This document shows positions 37,926-49,307 of a DNA stretch of 64,000 bases, in pieces. The stretch is from an uncultured Erythrobacter sp. Its GTDB lineage: Bacteria > Pseudomonadota > Alphaproteobacteria > Sphingomonadales > Sphingomonadaceae. The notes below the pieces were generated by a model, which did no database searches, had not been told where the DNA came from, and saw only the letters and a list, made by a program, of their open reading frames with translations. Numbering within the stretch: position 1 is the first letter of the stretch; every line of letters begins with the position of its first letter. The stretch lies in the NCBI GenBank assembly GCA_937969505.1, contig CALBWA010000004.1, positions 89,683 to 153,682 on the forward strand, in the 5' to 3' direction. The translations under genes and the position numbers were made by a program.

Positions 37926-38654
37926 ATGAACAAGACCATTCTCTCGCTGGCAGCGTCGATTTCCCTGCTTGCCGTCCCCCAGTCAGCAGTTGCGCAGGAT
38001 GCAGATGCGCCCGCACCAGAAGCGCCTGTGCCTGAAGCACCGGCGGTCGACGACCCATCAGCTGGCAATGCCGTTCAGGCGCCGCGCCGCTATGTGCCGG
38101 TCAACTTTAACGTTGCTGAAGACCCGGAGAATATCTGGGTGTTGGATTTATCCAATGGGGAGCGGGTCAAAATTCGCCTCATGCCGGAATGGGCACCTGC
38201 CCATGTTGAGCGGATCAAAACGCTGACCGCGCGCAATTTCTATGACGGTGTCATTTTTCACCGTGTGATTGATGGCTTCATGGCGCAGGGCGGTGATCCC
38301 ACCGGCACCGGGCAAGGCGGTTCAGCTTTGCCTGATCTGGCAGAGGAATTTAACCCGATGCCACATGTTCGTGGCAGTCTGGCCATGGCCCGCGCGGCAG
38401 AGGAAGACAGTGCCAACAGCCAGTTCTTCATCGTTTTTTATCCGCGGTTCTCGCTTGACAAGCGCTACACCAATTTCGGCCGCGTAATCAGCAATATGGC
38501 CGGTGTCGATGCGATCAACCGGGGCGAGCCTCCGTTGGAGCCGACCCGCATCATCCAGGCATCGATGGCAAGCGAGAATGCGCCTGTGCCAGCACCGGTT
38601 GCACCTCAGGTCGAAGAAGAAATCACCCTTGACGATCTGAACGCGCCGCTCTGA
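37926..38654 (+). CDS. Secreted cyclophilin-type peptidyl-prolyl isomerase
   Basis: The 242-residue precursor has a Sec signal (residues 1-24), a proline/alanine/acidic linker, and a cyclophilin domain from about residue 60: GVIFHRVIDGFMAQGGDPTG, then SLAMARAAEEDSANSQFFIV with the catalytic-site Phe/Gln and FGRVISNMAG. It assists folding of periplasmic proteins. It follows coaD by 119 bases and leads to queA 45 bases on. Confidence 0.93.
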   Translation: MNKTILSLAASISLLAVPQSAVAQDADAPAPEAPVPEAPAVDDPSAGNAVQAPRRYVPVNFNVAEDPENIWVLDLSNGERVKIRLMPEWAPAHVERIKTLTARNFYDGVIFHRVIDGFMAQGGDPTGTGQGGSALPDLAEEFNPMPHVRGSLAMARAAEEDSANSQFFIVFYPRFSLDKRYTNFGRVISNMAGVDAINRGEPPLEPTRIIQASMASENAPVPAPVAPQVEEEITLDDLNAPL

Positions 38655-38699
38655 CATTTGGCTTTGCATAGCCAGCCTTGTTTTGCGTAAAGGCGCGCG

Positions 38700-39740
38700 A
38701 TGAAGGTTGATCTGTTCGATTTTGAATTGCCGCCAGAACGCATTGCCCTGCGTCCGGTAAAGCCGCGCGATTCAGCGCGCATGCTGTACGTGCCCGACAG
38801 TGGCGACATGGTCGACAAGACTGTCCGCGATCTGCCGCAATGTTTGCGCGCGGGGGACGTGCTGGTGTTCAACGATACCCGCGTTATTCCCGCACAGCTT
38901 GATGGCCGCCGGGTCTCCGAACATGGTGAGGCCAAGATCGGCGCTACCTTGCACAAGCGGATTGATCTGCGCCGCTGGCAGGCATTCATTCGCAATGCCA
39001 AGCGTTTGCGCGAAGGCGATACTGTAGAATTCGGCGGCGGCGTGACTGCAATTGCAGAGCAGCGCCATCCCGATGGCAGCTTCACCCTGGCCTTTGCGGG
39101 CGATGAACCGGTCGAAGTTCTGCTGGAGCGGGCAGGGCGCATGCCGCTGCCTCCGTATATCGCAGGCAAGCGGGCAACCGACGAACAGGACAAGGCCGAT
39201 TACCAGACCATCTTTGCGCGTGAGGATGGTGCAGTGGCAGCCCCTACGGCGGCGCTTCATTTCACCCCGGAATTGCTCAACGCGCTGGATGAAGCCGGCA
39301 TCATCCGCGAGACGCTGACACTGCATGTCGGCGCGGGCACATTCCTGCCCGTCAAGGCGGACGATACCGACGATCATCAGATGCATGCCGAGTGGGGGCG
39401 GATAGAGCCCGAGGTGGCAGATCGCCTCAATGCTGCTCGTGCTGCTGGTGGGCGCATCATCGCGGTCGGCACCACTTCCTTGCGCTTGCTGGAAAGCGCA
39501 GCGCGCGAGGACGGTGTGATTGCTCCCTTCGCCGATGACACATCGATTTTCATCACGCCGGGCTATCGGTTCCGCGCTGTGGACGGTTTGATGACAAATT
39601 TCCACCTGCCAAAATCCACTCTGATGATGCTGGTCAGCGCGCTGATGGGTACAGAGCGAATGCAGGAGGCCTATGCCCATGCGATTGCGCATGAGTACCG
39701 GTTCTATTCCTATGGTGACAGTTCGCTTTTGCTGCCCTAG
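38700..39740 (+). CDS. queA: S-adenosylmethionine:tRNA ribosyltransferase-isomerase
   Basis: QueA transfers and rearranges the ribosyl part of SAM onto preQ1 in tRNA, making epoxyqueuosine. At 346 residues it has the family start [27 protein letters not shown] (shown across residues 3-29 in meaning; key residues L/P/R), and the segments [31 protein letters not shown] and [20 protein letters not shown]. It shares a plus-strand run with tgt, the base-exchange enzyme of the same pathway, but two ABC exporter genes lie between them. Confidence 0.97.
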   Translation: MKVDLFDFELPPERIALRPVKPRDSARMLYVPDSGDMVDKTVRDLPQCLRAGDVLVFNDTRVIPAQLDGRRVSEHGEAKIGATLHKRIDLRRWQAFIRNAKRLREGDTVEFGGGVTAIAEQRHPDGSFTLAFAGDEPVEVLLERAGRMPLPPYIAGKRATDEQDKADYQTIFAREDGAVAAPTAALHFTPELLNALDEAGIIRETLTLHVGAGTFLPVKADDTDDHQMHAEWGRIEPEVADRLNAARAAGGRIIAVGTTSLRLLESAAREDGVIAPFADDTSIFITPGYRFRAVDGLMTNFHLPKSTLMMLVSALMGTERMQEAYAHAIAHEYRFYSYGDSSLLLP

Positions 39741-39749
39741 CGGAGAGGA

Positions 39750-40691
39750 ATGAGCGACCCCATTCTCGACATCTCCGGCCTGACCAAGGTGTATTCGGGC
39801 GGCCTCAAGGCTCTCGACGATGTGGATCTGGCCATTCGGCAGGGCGAAATCTTTGCTCTTCTGGGCCCTAACGGTGCGGGCAAGACCACGCTGATCGGTG
39901 CGGTGTGCGGCCTGGTCCGGCCCAGCGCTGGTCGCATCTGTGCCTTTGGGCATGACATGGCCACGGATTGGCGCCGGGCGCGGGCGCGCATCGGCCTGGT
40001 CCCGCAAGAGCTTGCCACAGACATGTTCGAGACCGTGATCCGCGCGGTATCCTATTCGCGCGGTCTGTTCGGCTATCCGCCTGATAAAGCACTGATCGAA
40101 GAAGTGCTCCGCAGTCTCAGCCTGTGGGACAAGCGTGATGCGAAAATCATGGAACTGTCTGGCGGGATGAAGCGCCGCGTGTTGATTGCCAAGGCGCTGT
40201 CGCACGAACCGGACCTGTTGTTCCTTGATGAACCCACTGCCGGTGTCGATGTGGAATTGCGCCGCGACATGTGGGCGCTGATTGAACAGATGCGCCAGCG
40301 CGGCACCACAATCATTCTGACCACGCACTACATCGAAGAAGCCGAGGAAATGGCAGACCGCGTGGGCGTGATCCGGAATGGCAGGATCCTGATGGTCGAT
40401 GACAAGGCGGCCATGATGGCAAGGCTTGGCCGGACAGAGGCACGCATCACTCTGGCACAGCCATTGGATGTGATCCCAAGCGGGCTGTCGGACTTTCCCA
40501 TCGAGTTGGTCGAGGATGGGCGCGAGCTTGCTTATCGCGGCGGCGATGGCACAGGTAAGGGCAGGGCCGAGGTCGCCGAACTGACCAAGGCGCTGATTGC
40601 AGCTGGCATCGACTATGTCGGGATTGATGTGCGCGAATCGAGCCTTGAAGATATCTTCGTCGGGTTGGTCGCCGGGCAGGAGGGAATATGA
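39750..40691 (+). CDS. ABC-2 type exporter ATP-binding protein
   Basis: This 313-residue ATPase has Walker [10 protein letters not shown] (residues about 45-53), the Q-loop [10 protein letters not shown], the signature [15 protein letters not shown], Walker [13 protein letters not shown] and the switch [19 protein letters not shown]-terminal extension of about 90 residues follows. It pairs with the permease at 40688 (ATGA overlap). The layout resembles drug- or lipid-exporting ABC-2 systems (NodI/DrrA/YadG-like). It sits between queA and tgt with a nine-base gap from queA. Confidence 0.93.
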   Translation: MSDPILDISGLTKVYSGGLKALDDVDLAIRQGEIFALLGPNGAGKTTLIGAVCGLVRPSAGRICAFGHDMATDWRRARARIGLVPQELATDMFETVIRAVSYSRGLFGYPPDKALIEEVLRSLSLWDKRDAKIMELSGGMKRRVLIAKALSHEPDLLFLDEPTAGVDVELRRDMWALIEQMRQRGTTIILTTHYIEEAEEMADRVGVIRNGRILMVDDKAAMMARLGRTEARITLAQPLDVIPSGLSDFPIELVEDGRELAYRGGDGTGKGRAEVAELTKALIAAGIDYVGIDVRESSLEDIFVGLVAGQEGI

Positions 40692-41458
40692 CGCATTTCA
40701 ACCTGCGCGGCGCATGGTCGATTTATGTGCGCGAATTGATGCGCGCCATGCGCACCGCCTTCCAGTCCATCCTGTCCCCGGTTCTGACAACATCGCTTTA
40801 TTTCATTGTGTTCGGCTCTGCCATTGGTGACCGCATGCCTGATTTGGGCGGGGTCGAATACGGCGCGTTTATTGTGCCTGGTCTGCTGTTGCTTACTCTG
40901 CTCAGCGAAAGCACCTCCAATGCCAGTTTCGGCATTTATATGCCGCGCTTCACCGGGACAATTTACGAACTTCTGTCAGCCCCCGTCGGTGTTGCTGAAA
41001 CGCTGGTCGGGTTTGTCGGCGCCGCAGCGACCAAGAGCCTGATCCTGGCGGCGATCATCCTTGCAACCGCCAATCTGTTTGTCGATTATTCAATCGCGCA
41101 TCCCATACTGGCGGCCTTTTACATCATGCTGGTCGCCTCCAGCTTCTCGCTGTTCGGATTTATTCTGGGCGTCTGGGCGGACAATTTCGAGAAGCTGGGC
41201 ATCATTCCTCTGTTGATCCTGATGCCGCTGACGTTTTTGGGAGGCACCTTTTATTCCATCGATATGCTGCCAGAGCCGTGGGATTCAATCGCGCTGGCCA
41301 ACCCGATCGTCTATCTGGTCAATGGCTTGCGCTGGACCTTTTATGGCTCGTCTGACGTATCGATTGGCCTTTCCTTTGGCTTAACGCTGGGCTTTTTGGC
41401 GCTGTGCATCACTGTGATCGCGATCATTTTCAAGACCGGTTGGCGGCTGCGGGACTAG
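40688..41458 (+). CDS. ABC-2 type exporter permease
   Basis: A 256-residue inner-membrane permease with six helices, matching ABC2_membrane proteins (YadH/NodJ-like): [25 protein letters not shown] first helix (here [20 protein letters not shown]), [18 protein letters not shown], and the C-terminal [19 protein letters not shown] loop. The exported substrate is unknown. It is coupled to the ATPase gene, and tgt follows 35 bases on. Confidence 0.93.
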   Translation: MTHFNLRGAWSIYVRELMRAMRTAFQSILSPVLTTSLYFIVFGSAIGDRMPDLGGVEYGAFIVPGLLLLTLLSESTSNASFGIYMPRFTGTIYELLSAPVGVAETLVGFVGAAATKSLILAAIILATANLFVDYSIAHPILAAFYIMLVASSFSLFGFILGVWADNFEKLGIIPLLILMPLTFLGGTFYSIDMLPEPWDSIALANPIVYLVNGLRWTFYGSSDVSIGLSFGLTLGFLALCITVIAIIFKTGWRLRD

Positions 41459-41481
41459 TCGCGAGGCAGTTCAACGGCTAG

Positions 41482-42618
<1,137 letters not shown>

Positions 42619-42711
42619 TCAACGCAGTCGAAACCATTTCGACAAGCCTTTACTTTGTCAGCCACTTCAGTACTTTGCCTCAGGGACTTTTGAGGGAAAT
42701 TGGGATCGCGT

Positions 42712-44685
42712 ATGTTTAAATTGGTCAAATTCGCAGCTTTGGCTGGTGCAGCAGTCTGCGCCTTAGGAGCAAGCACCGCTTCAGCGCAGGCAAGTGATGA
42801 CTATGCCGATCTGTTCGGTACGAGGCAGTCAGTTTTCAACCCTCAACTGTCACCATCGGGCAACCAAATGGTGTTTGTTGCTCCGTCCGGCTATGATGAC
42901 GAAACGGCCTATGTTGTCGATCTGACAACAATGTCCGCACCCAAGCCAATCTTGTCCAATGACAAGGAGGCGGCAGATTTAAGCTGGTGCAATTTTGCAA
43001 GCGAAACGCGATTGATTTGCAAGATTCACGCAGTGGCCGAAGATTCCGATGTGCTGCTCGGCTATGATCGGATGATTGTGGTCGATAATGACGGCAGAAA
43101 TGCCGAATTGCTGTCCCAGGAAGGCAACAGCAATGCTCTGTCTTATGTGCAGAATGGCGGGAGCGTTATTTCCTGGTCCGTGGCTGATGAACCCAATTCC
43201 GTCCTGGTCACCCGTACCTTTGCCAAAGAAAGCTCTATGGGAACCGCGATCTACAACCGGCGCAATGGTTTGGCGGTTGAGAAAGTTGATCTGACCACGC
43301 TGAAGCGGCGCGGTGTGGAACGCCCGCTTTCAACAGCAACCAGCTATGTCTCCGATGAAAACGGCAACGTCCGATTGTTGCGCACGCGTGGCAAGAAAGA
43401 CGGATATTGGACCGATTCAGTTGCCTTTTCCTATCGCAAGCCCGGCGAGTCTGACTGGACCCAGTTCGATGCGATTGGCGAGTTGTTCCCCTTCGCGGTT
43501 GATAGCGCTCAAAATGTGGCCTTCGCCTCCGGCACAAAGGACGGGTTCGATGCGATCTATACGATTTCGCTTGATGGGGCTCAGACAGTTAACCTGCTGA
43601 TGTCGCGTTCGGATGCCGACATTGACCGGCTGTTGCGGATCGGCAAAAAACGACGTGTCATTGGCGTCGGTTATGCCACGGAGCGCCGCGAGATCGAATT
43701 CTTCGACGATGAACTTGGCAGACTTACACGGGCGATGCGCAAGGCTTTGCCCGGCGATCCGGTGGTTTCGATTGTTGATTCGAGCGAAGATGAGTCGAAG
43801 CTCTTGCTGATCGCATCAAGCGATACCGACCCCGGCATGATTTATCGCTATGACAAGAATGCCAAGAAACTCGAACAGATCATGGGGCTTCGGGACAATC
43901 TGGCGCAAATGCCCATGGGCCAGATGAAGCCGGTATCCTATCCGGCAGCGGATGGAACGATGATCCCGGCCTATCTGACACTTCCCCCGGGCTCTGATGG
44001 AAAGAACATTCCTGCCATTGTCATGCCGCATGGTGGGCCGTCTTCCCGAGACGAATGGGGCTTTGACTGGTTGGCGCAATATTTTGCCCAGCGCGGTTTT
44101 GCGGTCTTGCAGCCCAACTTCCGGGGCTCTGCCGGTTACGGTGATGATTGGTATCTGAAGAATGGCTTCCAATCGTGGCGCACATCTATCGGTGATGTGA
44201 CCGATGCGGGACGCTGGCTGCTCAATGAAGGCATTGCCAACCCAGGCAAGCTGGGCATCGTTGGCTGGTCCTATGGCGGTTATGCGGCTCTCCAGTCGCA
44301 TGTGATTTCAGACAATCTGTTCAAGGCAACTGTGGCAATTGCTCCCGTGACGGACCTGGCTTTGCTCAAGTCCCGGTCGCGGCTTTATACCAATGCGAGA
44401 ATTGTAAAGGATTTTGTCGGCGATGGCCGACATGTCCGTGAGGGTTCGCCGTTGCAGAATGTCAGCTCGATCGGTTCACCTGTTCTGCTGTTTCACGGCG
44501 ATCTCGATCAGAATGTCGAAGTGGATCACAGCCGCAAGATGGCCAATGCTCTGCGCAGCGCGGGCGTCTCGGTTCAGTACACAGAGTTTGAGGGTACAGA
44601 TCACTTCGTCACTGACCGCCGCGAACGTGCCAAGATGCTGCGCGATGCAGATGCGTTTCTGCGTCGGCATCTCAATATCAACTGA
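42712..44685 (+). CDS. Secreted S9-family serine peptidase (prolyl oligopeptidase/DPP type)
   Basis: The 657-residue precursor has a Sec signal (residues 1-22, ending ASTASA) followed by a beta-propeller-like N-terminal region (about 30-390) and an alpha/beta-hydrolase peptidase domain. The catalytic triad is S520 in GWSYGGYA, D599 in FHGDLDQNV and H631 in GTDHF. MPHGGPSSRDEWGFDW and FRGSAGYGDDW are typical of the acylaminoacyl-peptidase-like group. It likely trims peptides in the periplasm. ATG 42712 is chosen; an in-frame TTG at 42700 sits very close to GAGGG. Confidence 0.92.
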   Translation: MFKLVKFAALAGAAVCALGASTASAQASDDYADLFGTRQSVFNPQLSPSGNQMVFVAPSGYDDETAYVVDLTTMSAPKPILSNDKEAADLSWCNFASETRLICKIHAVAEDSDVLLGYDRMIVVDNDGRNAELLSQEGNSNALSYVQNGGSVISWSVADEPNSVLVTRTFAKESSMGTAIYNRRNGLAVEKVDLTTLKRRGVERPLSTATSYVSDENGNVRLLRTRGKKDGYWTDSVAFSYRKPGESDWTQFDAIGELFPFAVDSAQNVAFASGTKDGFDAIYTISLDGAQTVNLLMSRSDADIDRLLRIGKKRRVIGVGYATERREIEFFDDELGRLTRAMRKALPGDPVVSIVDSSEDESKLLLIASSDTDPGMIYRYDKNAKKLEQIMGLRDNLAQMPMGQMKPVSYPAADGTMIPAYLTLPPGSDGKNIPAIVMPHGGPSSRDEWGFDWLAQYFAQRGFAVLQPNFRGSAGYGDDWYLKNGFQSWRTSIGDVTDAGRWLLNEGIANPGKLGIVGWSYGGYAALQSHVISDNLFKATVAIAPVTDLALLKSRSRLYTNARIVKDFVGDGRHVREGSPLQNVSSIGSPVLLFHGDLDQNVEVDHSRKMANALRSAGVSVQYTEFEGTDHFVTDRRERAKMLRDADAFLRRHLNIN

Positions 44686-44749
44686 TTGGCAGGTTGAGGT
44701 AACGAAATTGGGCTCGACAATTGGCCCCCGGCGGGCCAATGGCCTTGCC

Positions 44750-45061
44750 ATGTCGCAAGAGAGAAAAGTCCCCCTGGAATGTGAGAGCATGGCCGATGTG
44801 CGTGCCGGAGTGGATGCCACTGACCGCGAGCTAATCGTGCTGCTCGCCCGCCGCTTTGGCTACATGCGTGCAGCTGCCCGGATCAAGCAAGAGCGTGGCG
44901 CAGTACGTGACGAAGCGCGCAAGGCGGCTGTGATCAAGGCAGCCCAAGATGAAGCGACCGCTCTAGGGATTCCTGCCGATGTAGTTGCCGACATATGGGA
45001 GCGCTTGGTCGAAGGCTCAATTGCCTTTGAACTGGCTGAGTGGGACCGTTTGAGAGACTGA
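44750..45061 (+). CDS. Chorismate mutase (AroQ class)
   Basis: This 103-residue all-helical protein matches the AroQ-type chorismate mutase that converts chorismate to prephenate. Active-site residues visible are R18-region in VRAGVDATDRELIVLLARRF, the R/K pair in AAARIKQERG, and the helix-3 WERLVEGSIAFELAEW with Glu and Gln/Glu positions. A stand-alone mutase of this length is common in alphaproteobacteria. ATG 44750 is the start; the frame runs open far upstream into the peptidase gene. Confidence 0.88.
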   Translation: MSQERKVPLECESMADVRAGVDATDRELIVLLARRFGYMRAAARIKQERGAVRDEARKAAVIKAAQDEATALGIPADVVADIWERLVEGSIAFELAEWDRLRD

Positions 45062-45070
45062 TCGGCGGAT

Positions 45071-45706
45071 TTACTTCGGAGTTTTGCCGAGGAATTTGGC
45101 CAACCGGAGCTCTTTCGCATCGGGCTTCGCCTGTTTGATCGTCCGGGCCAGCTTTTCCACCTTAGCCGTCCATTTGGCAGCGTTTTTCTCTGCTCCGCCA
45201 AATTTTACCTGTCCCAAAGCTAGAATTCGCGCAGGCTTGAAACCGCAGAACTCCAGAATCTGCCTCTTCCAGCGGTGAACGATTGCATTGCCATGCGCGA
45301 GCCGGTGGAAAATCGGGGGTGTATCCATAGTGATGATGGCATCGGCAGAACGACCAACCATGTTCTTGTCCCACCATGTGTCTTCGTCATGATAGGCAAA
45401 AGTGAAGCCGGGGAGCATTATCCGGTCGAGCAAGCCCTTCAGCAAAGCCGGTTCAGCACCCCACCACATGGGAAACACAAAGACGACATGGTCACACGCG
45501 TCTAGGTTCTCGGCCAAGGCTGCAATGTCGGGTTCCCAATCGGTGCGCTTGCGGTAACCATGGGAAAGGTCCGGCGTGAAGGAGAGGTCACGAACGGCCA
45601 CACGGGTGACATCGCATGTTGCGGGTAATGCTTGCTCGTAGATGTCGAGCAAATGCGAACAATAACGCCCTTCGTCCGGGTGTCCGTCGATCAAAAGCAC
45701 CTTCAT
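45071..45706 (-). CDS. NAD(P)H dehydrogenase (quinone)-like flavoprotein
   Basis: This 211-residue protein has the flavodoxin-like fold of the NQO/MdaB/KefF group: start VLLIDGHPDEGRYCSHLLDIY, then HVVFVFPMWWGAEPALLKGLLDRIMLPG (residues about 72-99; shown in parts) and FAYHDEDTWWDKNM. It probably reduces quinones or electrophiles with NAD(P)H and FMN or FAD. GAGGAAA precedes the ATG. It converges with chorismate mutase. Confidence 0.85.
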   Translation of the reverse strand: MKVLLIDGHPDEGRYCSHLLDIYEQALPATCDVTRVAVRDLSFTPDLSHGYRKRTDWEPDIAALAENLDACDHVVFVFPMWWGAEPALLKGLLDRIMLPGFTFAYHDEDTWWDKNMVGRSADAIITMDTPPIFHRLAHGNAIVHRWKRQILEFCGFKPARILALGQVKFGGAEKNAAKWTAKVEKLARTIKQAKPDAKELRLAKFLGKTPK

Positions 45707-45800
45707 TGACTTTTCCTCTTACGCCTCGCGGACGGGTGAATGCCTTCCCAGCGCAAGAAAGAAAAGGACACTTTCCAAAAGGGCCAAATGAAGCACACAC

Positions 45801-45830
45801 AAAAAGGGCGGCCCCGCAAGGCCGCCCCTT
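45801..45830 (-). terminator. Rho-independent terminator of rpsD
   Basis: Hairpin GGGCGGCC / GGCCGCCC with a six-base loop, followed on the minus strand by TTTTTG. It lies 22 bases after the rpsD stop. Confidence 0.92.
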
Positions 45831-45851
45831 TGTTTGTTGCTGATCGTAAGA

Positions 45852-46466
45852 TCAGCGTGAGTAGAACTCGACAACCAAGTTCGGTTCCATTGTCACCGGA
45901 TAAGGAACTTCGTCCAGCTTCGGCACGCGGGTGAAGCTAACCTTGTCGGTGCCGTCGGCCACAACATAGTCAGGAACTTCACGTTCAGGCAGGCTCTGTG
46001 CTTCGATAACGAGAGCCATGTCCTTGGCCTTGTTGCCCAGGCTGATCACATCGCCAACGTCAATACGGCGGCTAGGGATGTTGCACTTCACACCGTTCAC
46101 ATAGATGTGACCGTGGTTGACGATCTGGCGCGCGGCAAAGATCGTTGGCGCGAATTTGGCGCGATAAACGATCATGTCCAGACGGCGTTCGAGCAGACCG
46201 ATCAGGTTCTGGCCGGTGTCACCCTTCATCTTGGTGGCATCGGTGTAGGTGCGCTTGAACTGCTTCTCGGTTACGTCACCGTAATAGCCTTTGAGCTTCT
46301 GCTTGGCGCGCAGCTGCAGGCCGAAGTCGCTCATCTTGCTCTTGCGGCGCTGACCGTGCTGGCCAGGACCATAAGAACGCTTGTTTACGGGAGAATTTGG
46401 ACGACCCCAGATGTTTTCACCCATCCGGCGGTCAAGTTTATGCTTCGCGCGTGTACGCTTCGACAT
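45852..46466 (-). CDS. rpsD: 30S ribosomal protein S4
   Basis: The 204-residue S4 binds 16S rRNA early in 30S assembly. It begins [17 protein letters not shown], and its S4 RNA-binding domain contains [20 protein letters not shown]. The zinc-less N terminus is usual for alphaproteobacteria. ATG 46466 is chosen over 46496. The gene is alone, as often in this group, and has its own terminator. Confidence 0.98.
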   Translation of the reverse strand: MSKRTRAKHKLDRRMGENIWGRPNSPVNKRSYGPGQHGQRRKSKMSDFGLQLRAKQKLKGYYGDVTEKQFKRTYTDATKMKGDTGQNLIGLLERRLDMIVYRAKFAPTIFAARQIVNHGHIYVNGVKCNIPSRRIDVGDVISLGNKAKDMALVIEAQSLPEREVPDYVVADGTDKVSFTRVPKLDEVPYPVTMEPNLVVEFYSR

Positions 46467-46712
46467 GATGTCGTTTCCTTCAAATTGCTGGATCACCCCA
46501 TTGGTGACCGTTCAACCCGGCATCGCACCGCATGGCCTGTTTGCCATACGCGGCCACCGCTTCACCGGGATGCGGAGCCAATTGCGAGCGCGCGCACTAG
46601 CATGATTGCCTCTCAGGTCAAGGGGCTAGTCCTGCCAAAGTGCGCATGTATAGTGGGCCCAGCGACGCGGGCAGAACATCGCGGACAATAAAACGCTTTG
46701 GGAGAGGCACGA

Positions 46713-48560
46713 ATGGCTGCGACTTATGACTTTGTGATTGTGGGAGGCGGCTCGGCAGGAGCAGCCTTGGCAGCTCGACTGAGTGAGGACCCAAGCGTAA
46801 CAGTAGCTTTGATGGAGGCGGGAGGAAAACCTCCCGCGCGCGAAAGCATACCGGCAGCCTGCGCGACGCTGCAACTCGATCCAGAGGTCGACTGGATGTT
46901 CAAGGGTGAGGCGGGAAAAGCCGGGCGCGGCTTGTACAATCGCCAAATTCCCGTGCCCAGAGGCAAGATGCTGGGTGGATCGTCGGCCATGAACTACATG
47001 GTGTTTGTGCGCGGCCATCCCGGCGATTTCGATAATTGGGAAGCCAAGGGCGCAGCCGGGTGGAGCTTTGCCGATGTAGAGCATTGTTTCGAGCGTCTGG
47101 AGCAGGTCAGCCCGTCCAACGAGGCAGCTATCGATGGGCAGGGCCGGGGCACCTCCGGTCCGATTGGCGTGGGTATCCGCTCCCCCGTTTTGCCCTGCGC
47201 GCGGCAATTTGTGACAGCCGCCACGCGGACCGGTATGCCCGAAGGTGATTACAATGGCAGCGGCCGCTTTCAGGAAGGCGGCGTGTCATCTCTGGTGCAA
47301 ACCAATACGCGCGACGGCAAGCGATCCAGCAGCTATCACGGGTATCTGGAAAATACGGCCGAGAACCGGTCCAATCTGACGATCATCACCAATGCCCATG
47401 CCAGCGGCTTGATCCTTGATGAAGATCAAGAGGGTTTGACCGCACGCGGAATGGAATATCGTGATTCCGACGGAAATCTGCATCAGGTCCATGCCGCGCG
47501 CGAAACGATCCTGTCCGCCGGCGCAGTGGGCTCGCCGCATTTGCTGATGCTGTCGGGGATTGGCCCGCGACGCGAACTAGAAGACGCGGGCGTTGCCTGT
47601 CGCCTGGACCAACCACATGTCGGCAAGCATTTGAAGGATCATTATCTGGTCGGCATGACCTTCCACGCGCCCGGCATCGGGCAAAACGTTGCCGAGATCG
47701 GCCTAGCTTGTGGGCCCGAATTGCTGCGCGGTCCCGGTGGACCTTTGCCAGTAGATCCCGCCGATGATGTGAATCTTGATGAAGAGCAGAAGGCACTAAA
47801 AGCCGAGGCGGAACGGCAATTGGCTGAATGGGACACCACGGGCAGCAGCCTTGCTGCGTCCAGCACCTATGATGGCGTGTGCTTCTTTTCAACCGGGCTG
47901 GGAGACGAGTTTACTCATGACGGGCAGATCGGTTTTCTGACCGCGACCAACACCGCCGAGTTTTACCGCACTGGGCTCAACACGGACGTCGATATGCTGT
48001 TCGGTGATGCCGAAGCAGCGCTTGCCACGGATCGGGAAAACATAATCCTTCTGCCCAGTAATTGTGTTCCGCGCAGCGAGGGAGAGATCGTGCTCAAATC
48101 AAACGATCCAGCAGAAGCTCCGCTGATCGACTTCAACTATTTCGCCGATTCGCATGATCTGAAGGTGATGGTCGCACTGATGCGCAAGTCACTCGAAATT
48201 GCCAAGAACTGGCCAACAGATGTTCCCGGAGAAGGTCCGGGCGAATTGCTGATCCCGCCCATGCTGGCCGAAAAGCACGGCTACAAGCCGGGTGATGAAC
48301 CCAGTGATGCCTTGCTTGAGAACTTCGCCCTGCATTTTGGCAACACGATCTATCACCTCAGCTGCACGTGCCGCATGGGGGATGTGGTGGACGAGCGTTT
48401 GCGGGTCATGGGGGTCAAGAATTTGCGTGTGGCCGATGCCAGCATCATGCCGGAAATCCCCAGCGGCAATATCAACGCGCCATCAATGATGATTGGTGAG
48501 CGTGCGTCCGACTTTATCAAGGAAGATCATGGGCTGACGGTCACAACCAAAGCCGCCTGA
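46713..48560 (+). CDS. GMC family oxidoreductase (choline/alcohol dehydrogenase-like)
   Basis: This 615-residue FAD enzyme has the dinucleotide-binding start TYDFVIVGGGSAGAALAARL (residues 3-22), the GMC signature KMLGGSSAMNYMVFVRGHP near residue 88 and AGAVGSPHLLMLSGIGP near residue 268, and the catalytic histidine region IYHLSCTCRMG near residue 545. It oxidises an alcohol to an aldehyde; the substrate is not clear. A TCR motif replaces the usual choline-dehydrogenase ACRMG start. GGGAGAGG precedes the ATG. It converges with trmJ ten bases away. Confidence 0.92.
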   Translation: MAATYDFVIVGGGSAGAALAARLSEDPSVTVALMEAGGKPPARESIPAACATLQLDPEVDWMFKGEAGKAGRGLYNRQIPVPRGKMLGGSSAMNYMVFVRGHPGDFDNWEAKGAAGWSFADVEHCFERLEQVSPSNEAAIDGQGRGTSGPIGVGIRSPVLPCARQFVTAATRTGMPEGDYNGSGRFQEGGVSSLVQTNTRDGKRSSSYHGYLENTAENRSNLTIITNAHASGLILDEDQEGLTARGMEYRDSDGNLHQVHAARETILSAGAVGSPHLLMLSGIGPRRELEDAGVACRLDQPHVGKHLKDHYLVGMTFHAPGIGQNVAEIGLACGPELLRGPGGPLPVDPADDVNLDEEQKALKAEAERQLAEWDTTGSSLAASSTYDGVCFFSTGLGDEFTHDGQIGFLTATNTAEFYRTGLNTDVDMLFGDAEAALATDRENIILLPSNCVPRSEGEIVLKSNDPAEAPLIDFNYFADSHDLKVMVALMRKSLEIAKNWPTDVPGEGPGELLIPPMLAEKHGYKPGDEPSDALLENFALHFGNTIYHLSCTCRMGDVVDERLRVMGVKNLRVADASIMPEIPSGNINAPSMMIGERASDFIKEDHGLTVTTKAA

Positions 48561-48569
48561 CCGTGCGGA

Positions 48570-49307
48570 TCAGCTGCGGTCGCGGTCTTCCCGGTCGAGA
48601 TGGGTCAACACCCCGCGCAAGGTACGCACCTCGAGATGATTCCAGCCCGGCTTGGTCAGCACATTGCGCAAGGTGCGGCGGGTGACCTCAACGCGGTCTG
48701 GCGGGTAAAAATAACCCTTGGGTTCAAGCATGCGTTCCAGATGCCCGACCAGCCCGTCCAACTCCTCTTGCGGAGCAGGGGGCAGATGATCCTCCAGCGT
48801 TGGCTGCACCAGATCCTGAGACTTCGACCATTCATAGGCGCACAGGATGACGGCTTGAGCGAGGTTGAGTGATCCGAATTCAGGATTGATCGGCACGGTC
48901 AGGATCGCGCGGGCGAGAGCAACATCATCCGTTTCAAGGCCAGAAGCTTCTCGTCCGAACAGGATCGCACTGCGTCCGGGCTGCAGGGCCACTTCGCGCG
49001 CGGCTTTCTCAGGTGTGACAACCGGCTTTGTCACACCGCGTTTGCGCACCGTCGTGGCATAGATATTGGCGCAATCAGCCACAGCATCTGCCGTCGTTTC
49101 GTAGATTTGCGCCTGATCGAGCACCTGATCGGCACCCGATGCAGCGGGCCCTGCTGACGGGTTTGGCCATCCATCGCGCGGATTGACAATGCGCATCTCG
49201 GTCAGCCCGAAATTGAGCATGGCTCGCGCGGCCTTGCCGATATTCTCACCCAGTTGGGGGCGCACCAGCACGATGATCGGTTGGTTGTGATCAGAGGCCA
49301 CGGTCAA
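48570..49307 (-). CDS. trmJ: tRNA (cytidine/uridine-2'-O-)-methyltransferase TrmJ-like
   Basis: This 245-residue SPOUT-fold enzyme methylates ribose 2'-OH at position 32 of tRNA. Motifs: [20 protein letters not shown] near residue 12-31, [28 protein letters not shown] and [23 protein letters not shown] knot (here [18 protein letters not shown]). TTG 49307 overlaps the nrdR stop (TTGA); GTG 49301 is an alternative. Confidence 0.9.
   Translation of the reverse strand: MTVASDHNQPIIVLVRPQLGENIGKAARAMLNFGLTEMRIVNPRDGWPNPSAGPAASGADQVLDQAQIYETTADAVADCANIYATTVRKRGVTKPVVTPEKAAREVALQPGRSAILFGREASGLETDDVALARAILTVPINPEFGSLNLAQAVILCAYEWSKSQDLVQPTLEDHLPPAPQEELDGLVGHLERMLEPKGYFYPPDRVEVTRRTLRNVLTKPGWNHLEVRTLRGVLTHLDREDRDRS

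Noticed and set aside
38772..40328. 518-codon minus-strand frame opposite queA and the ABC ATPase
   Set aside because: It spans two clear plus-strand genes and its translation is His/Gln/Arg-rich with no family resemblance.
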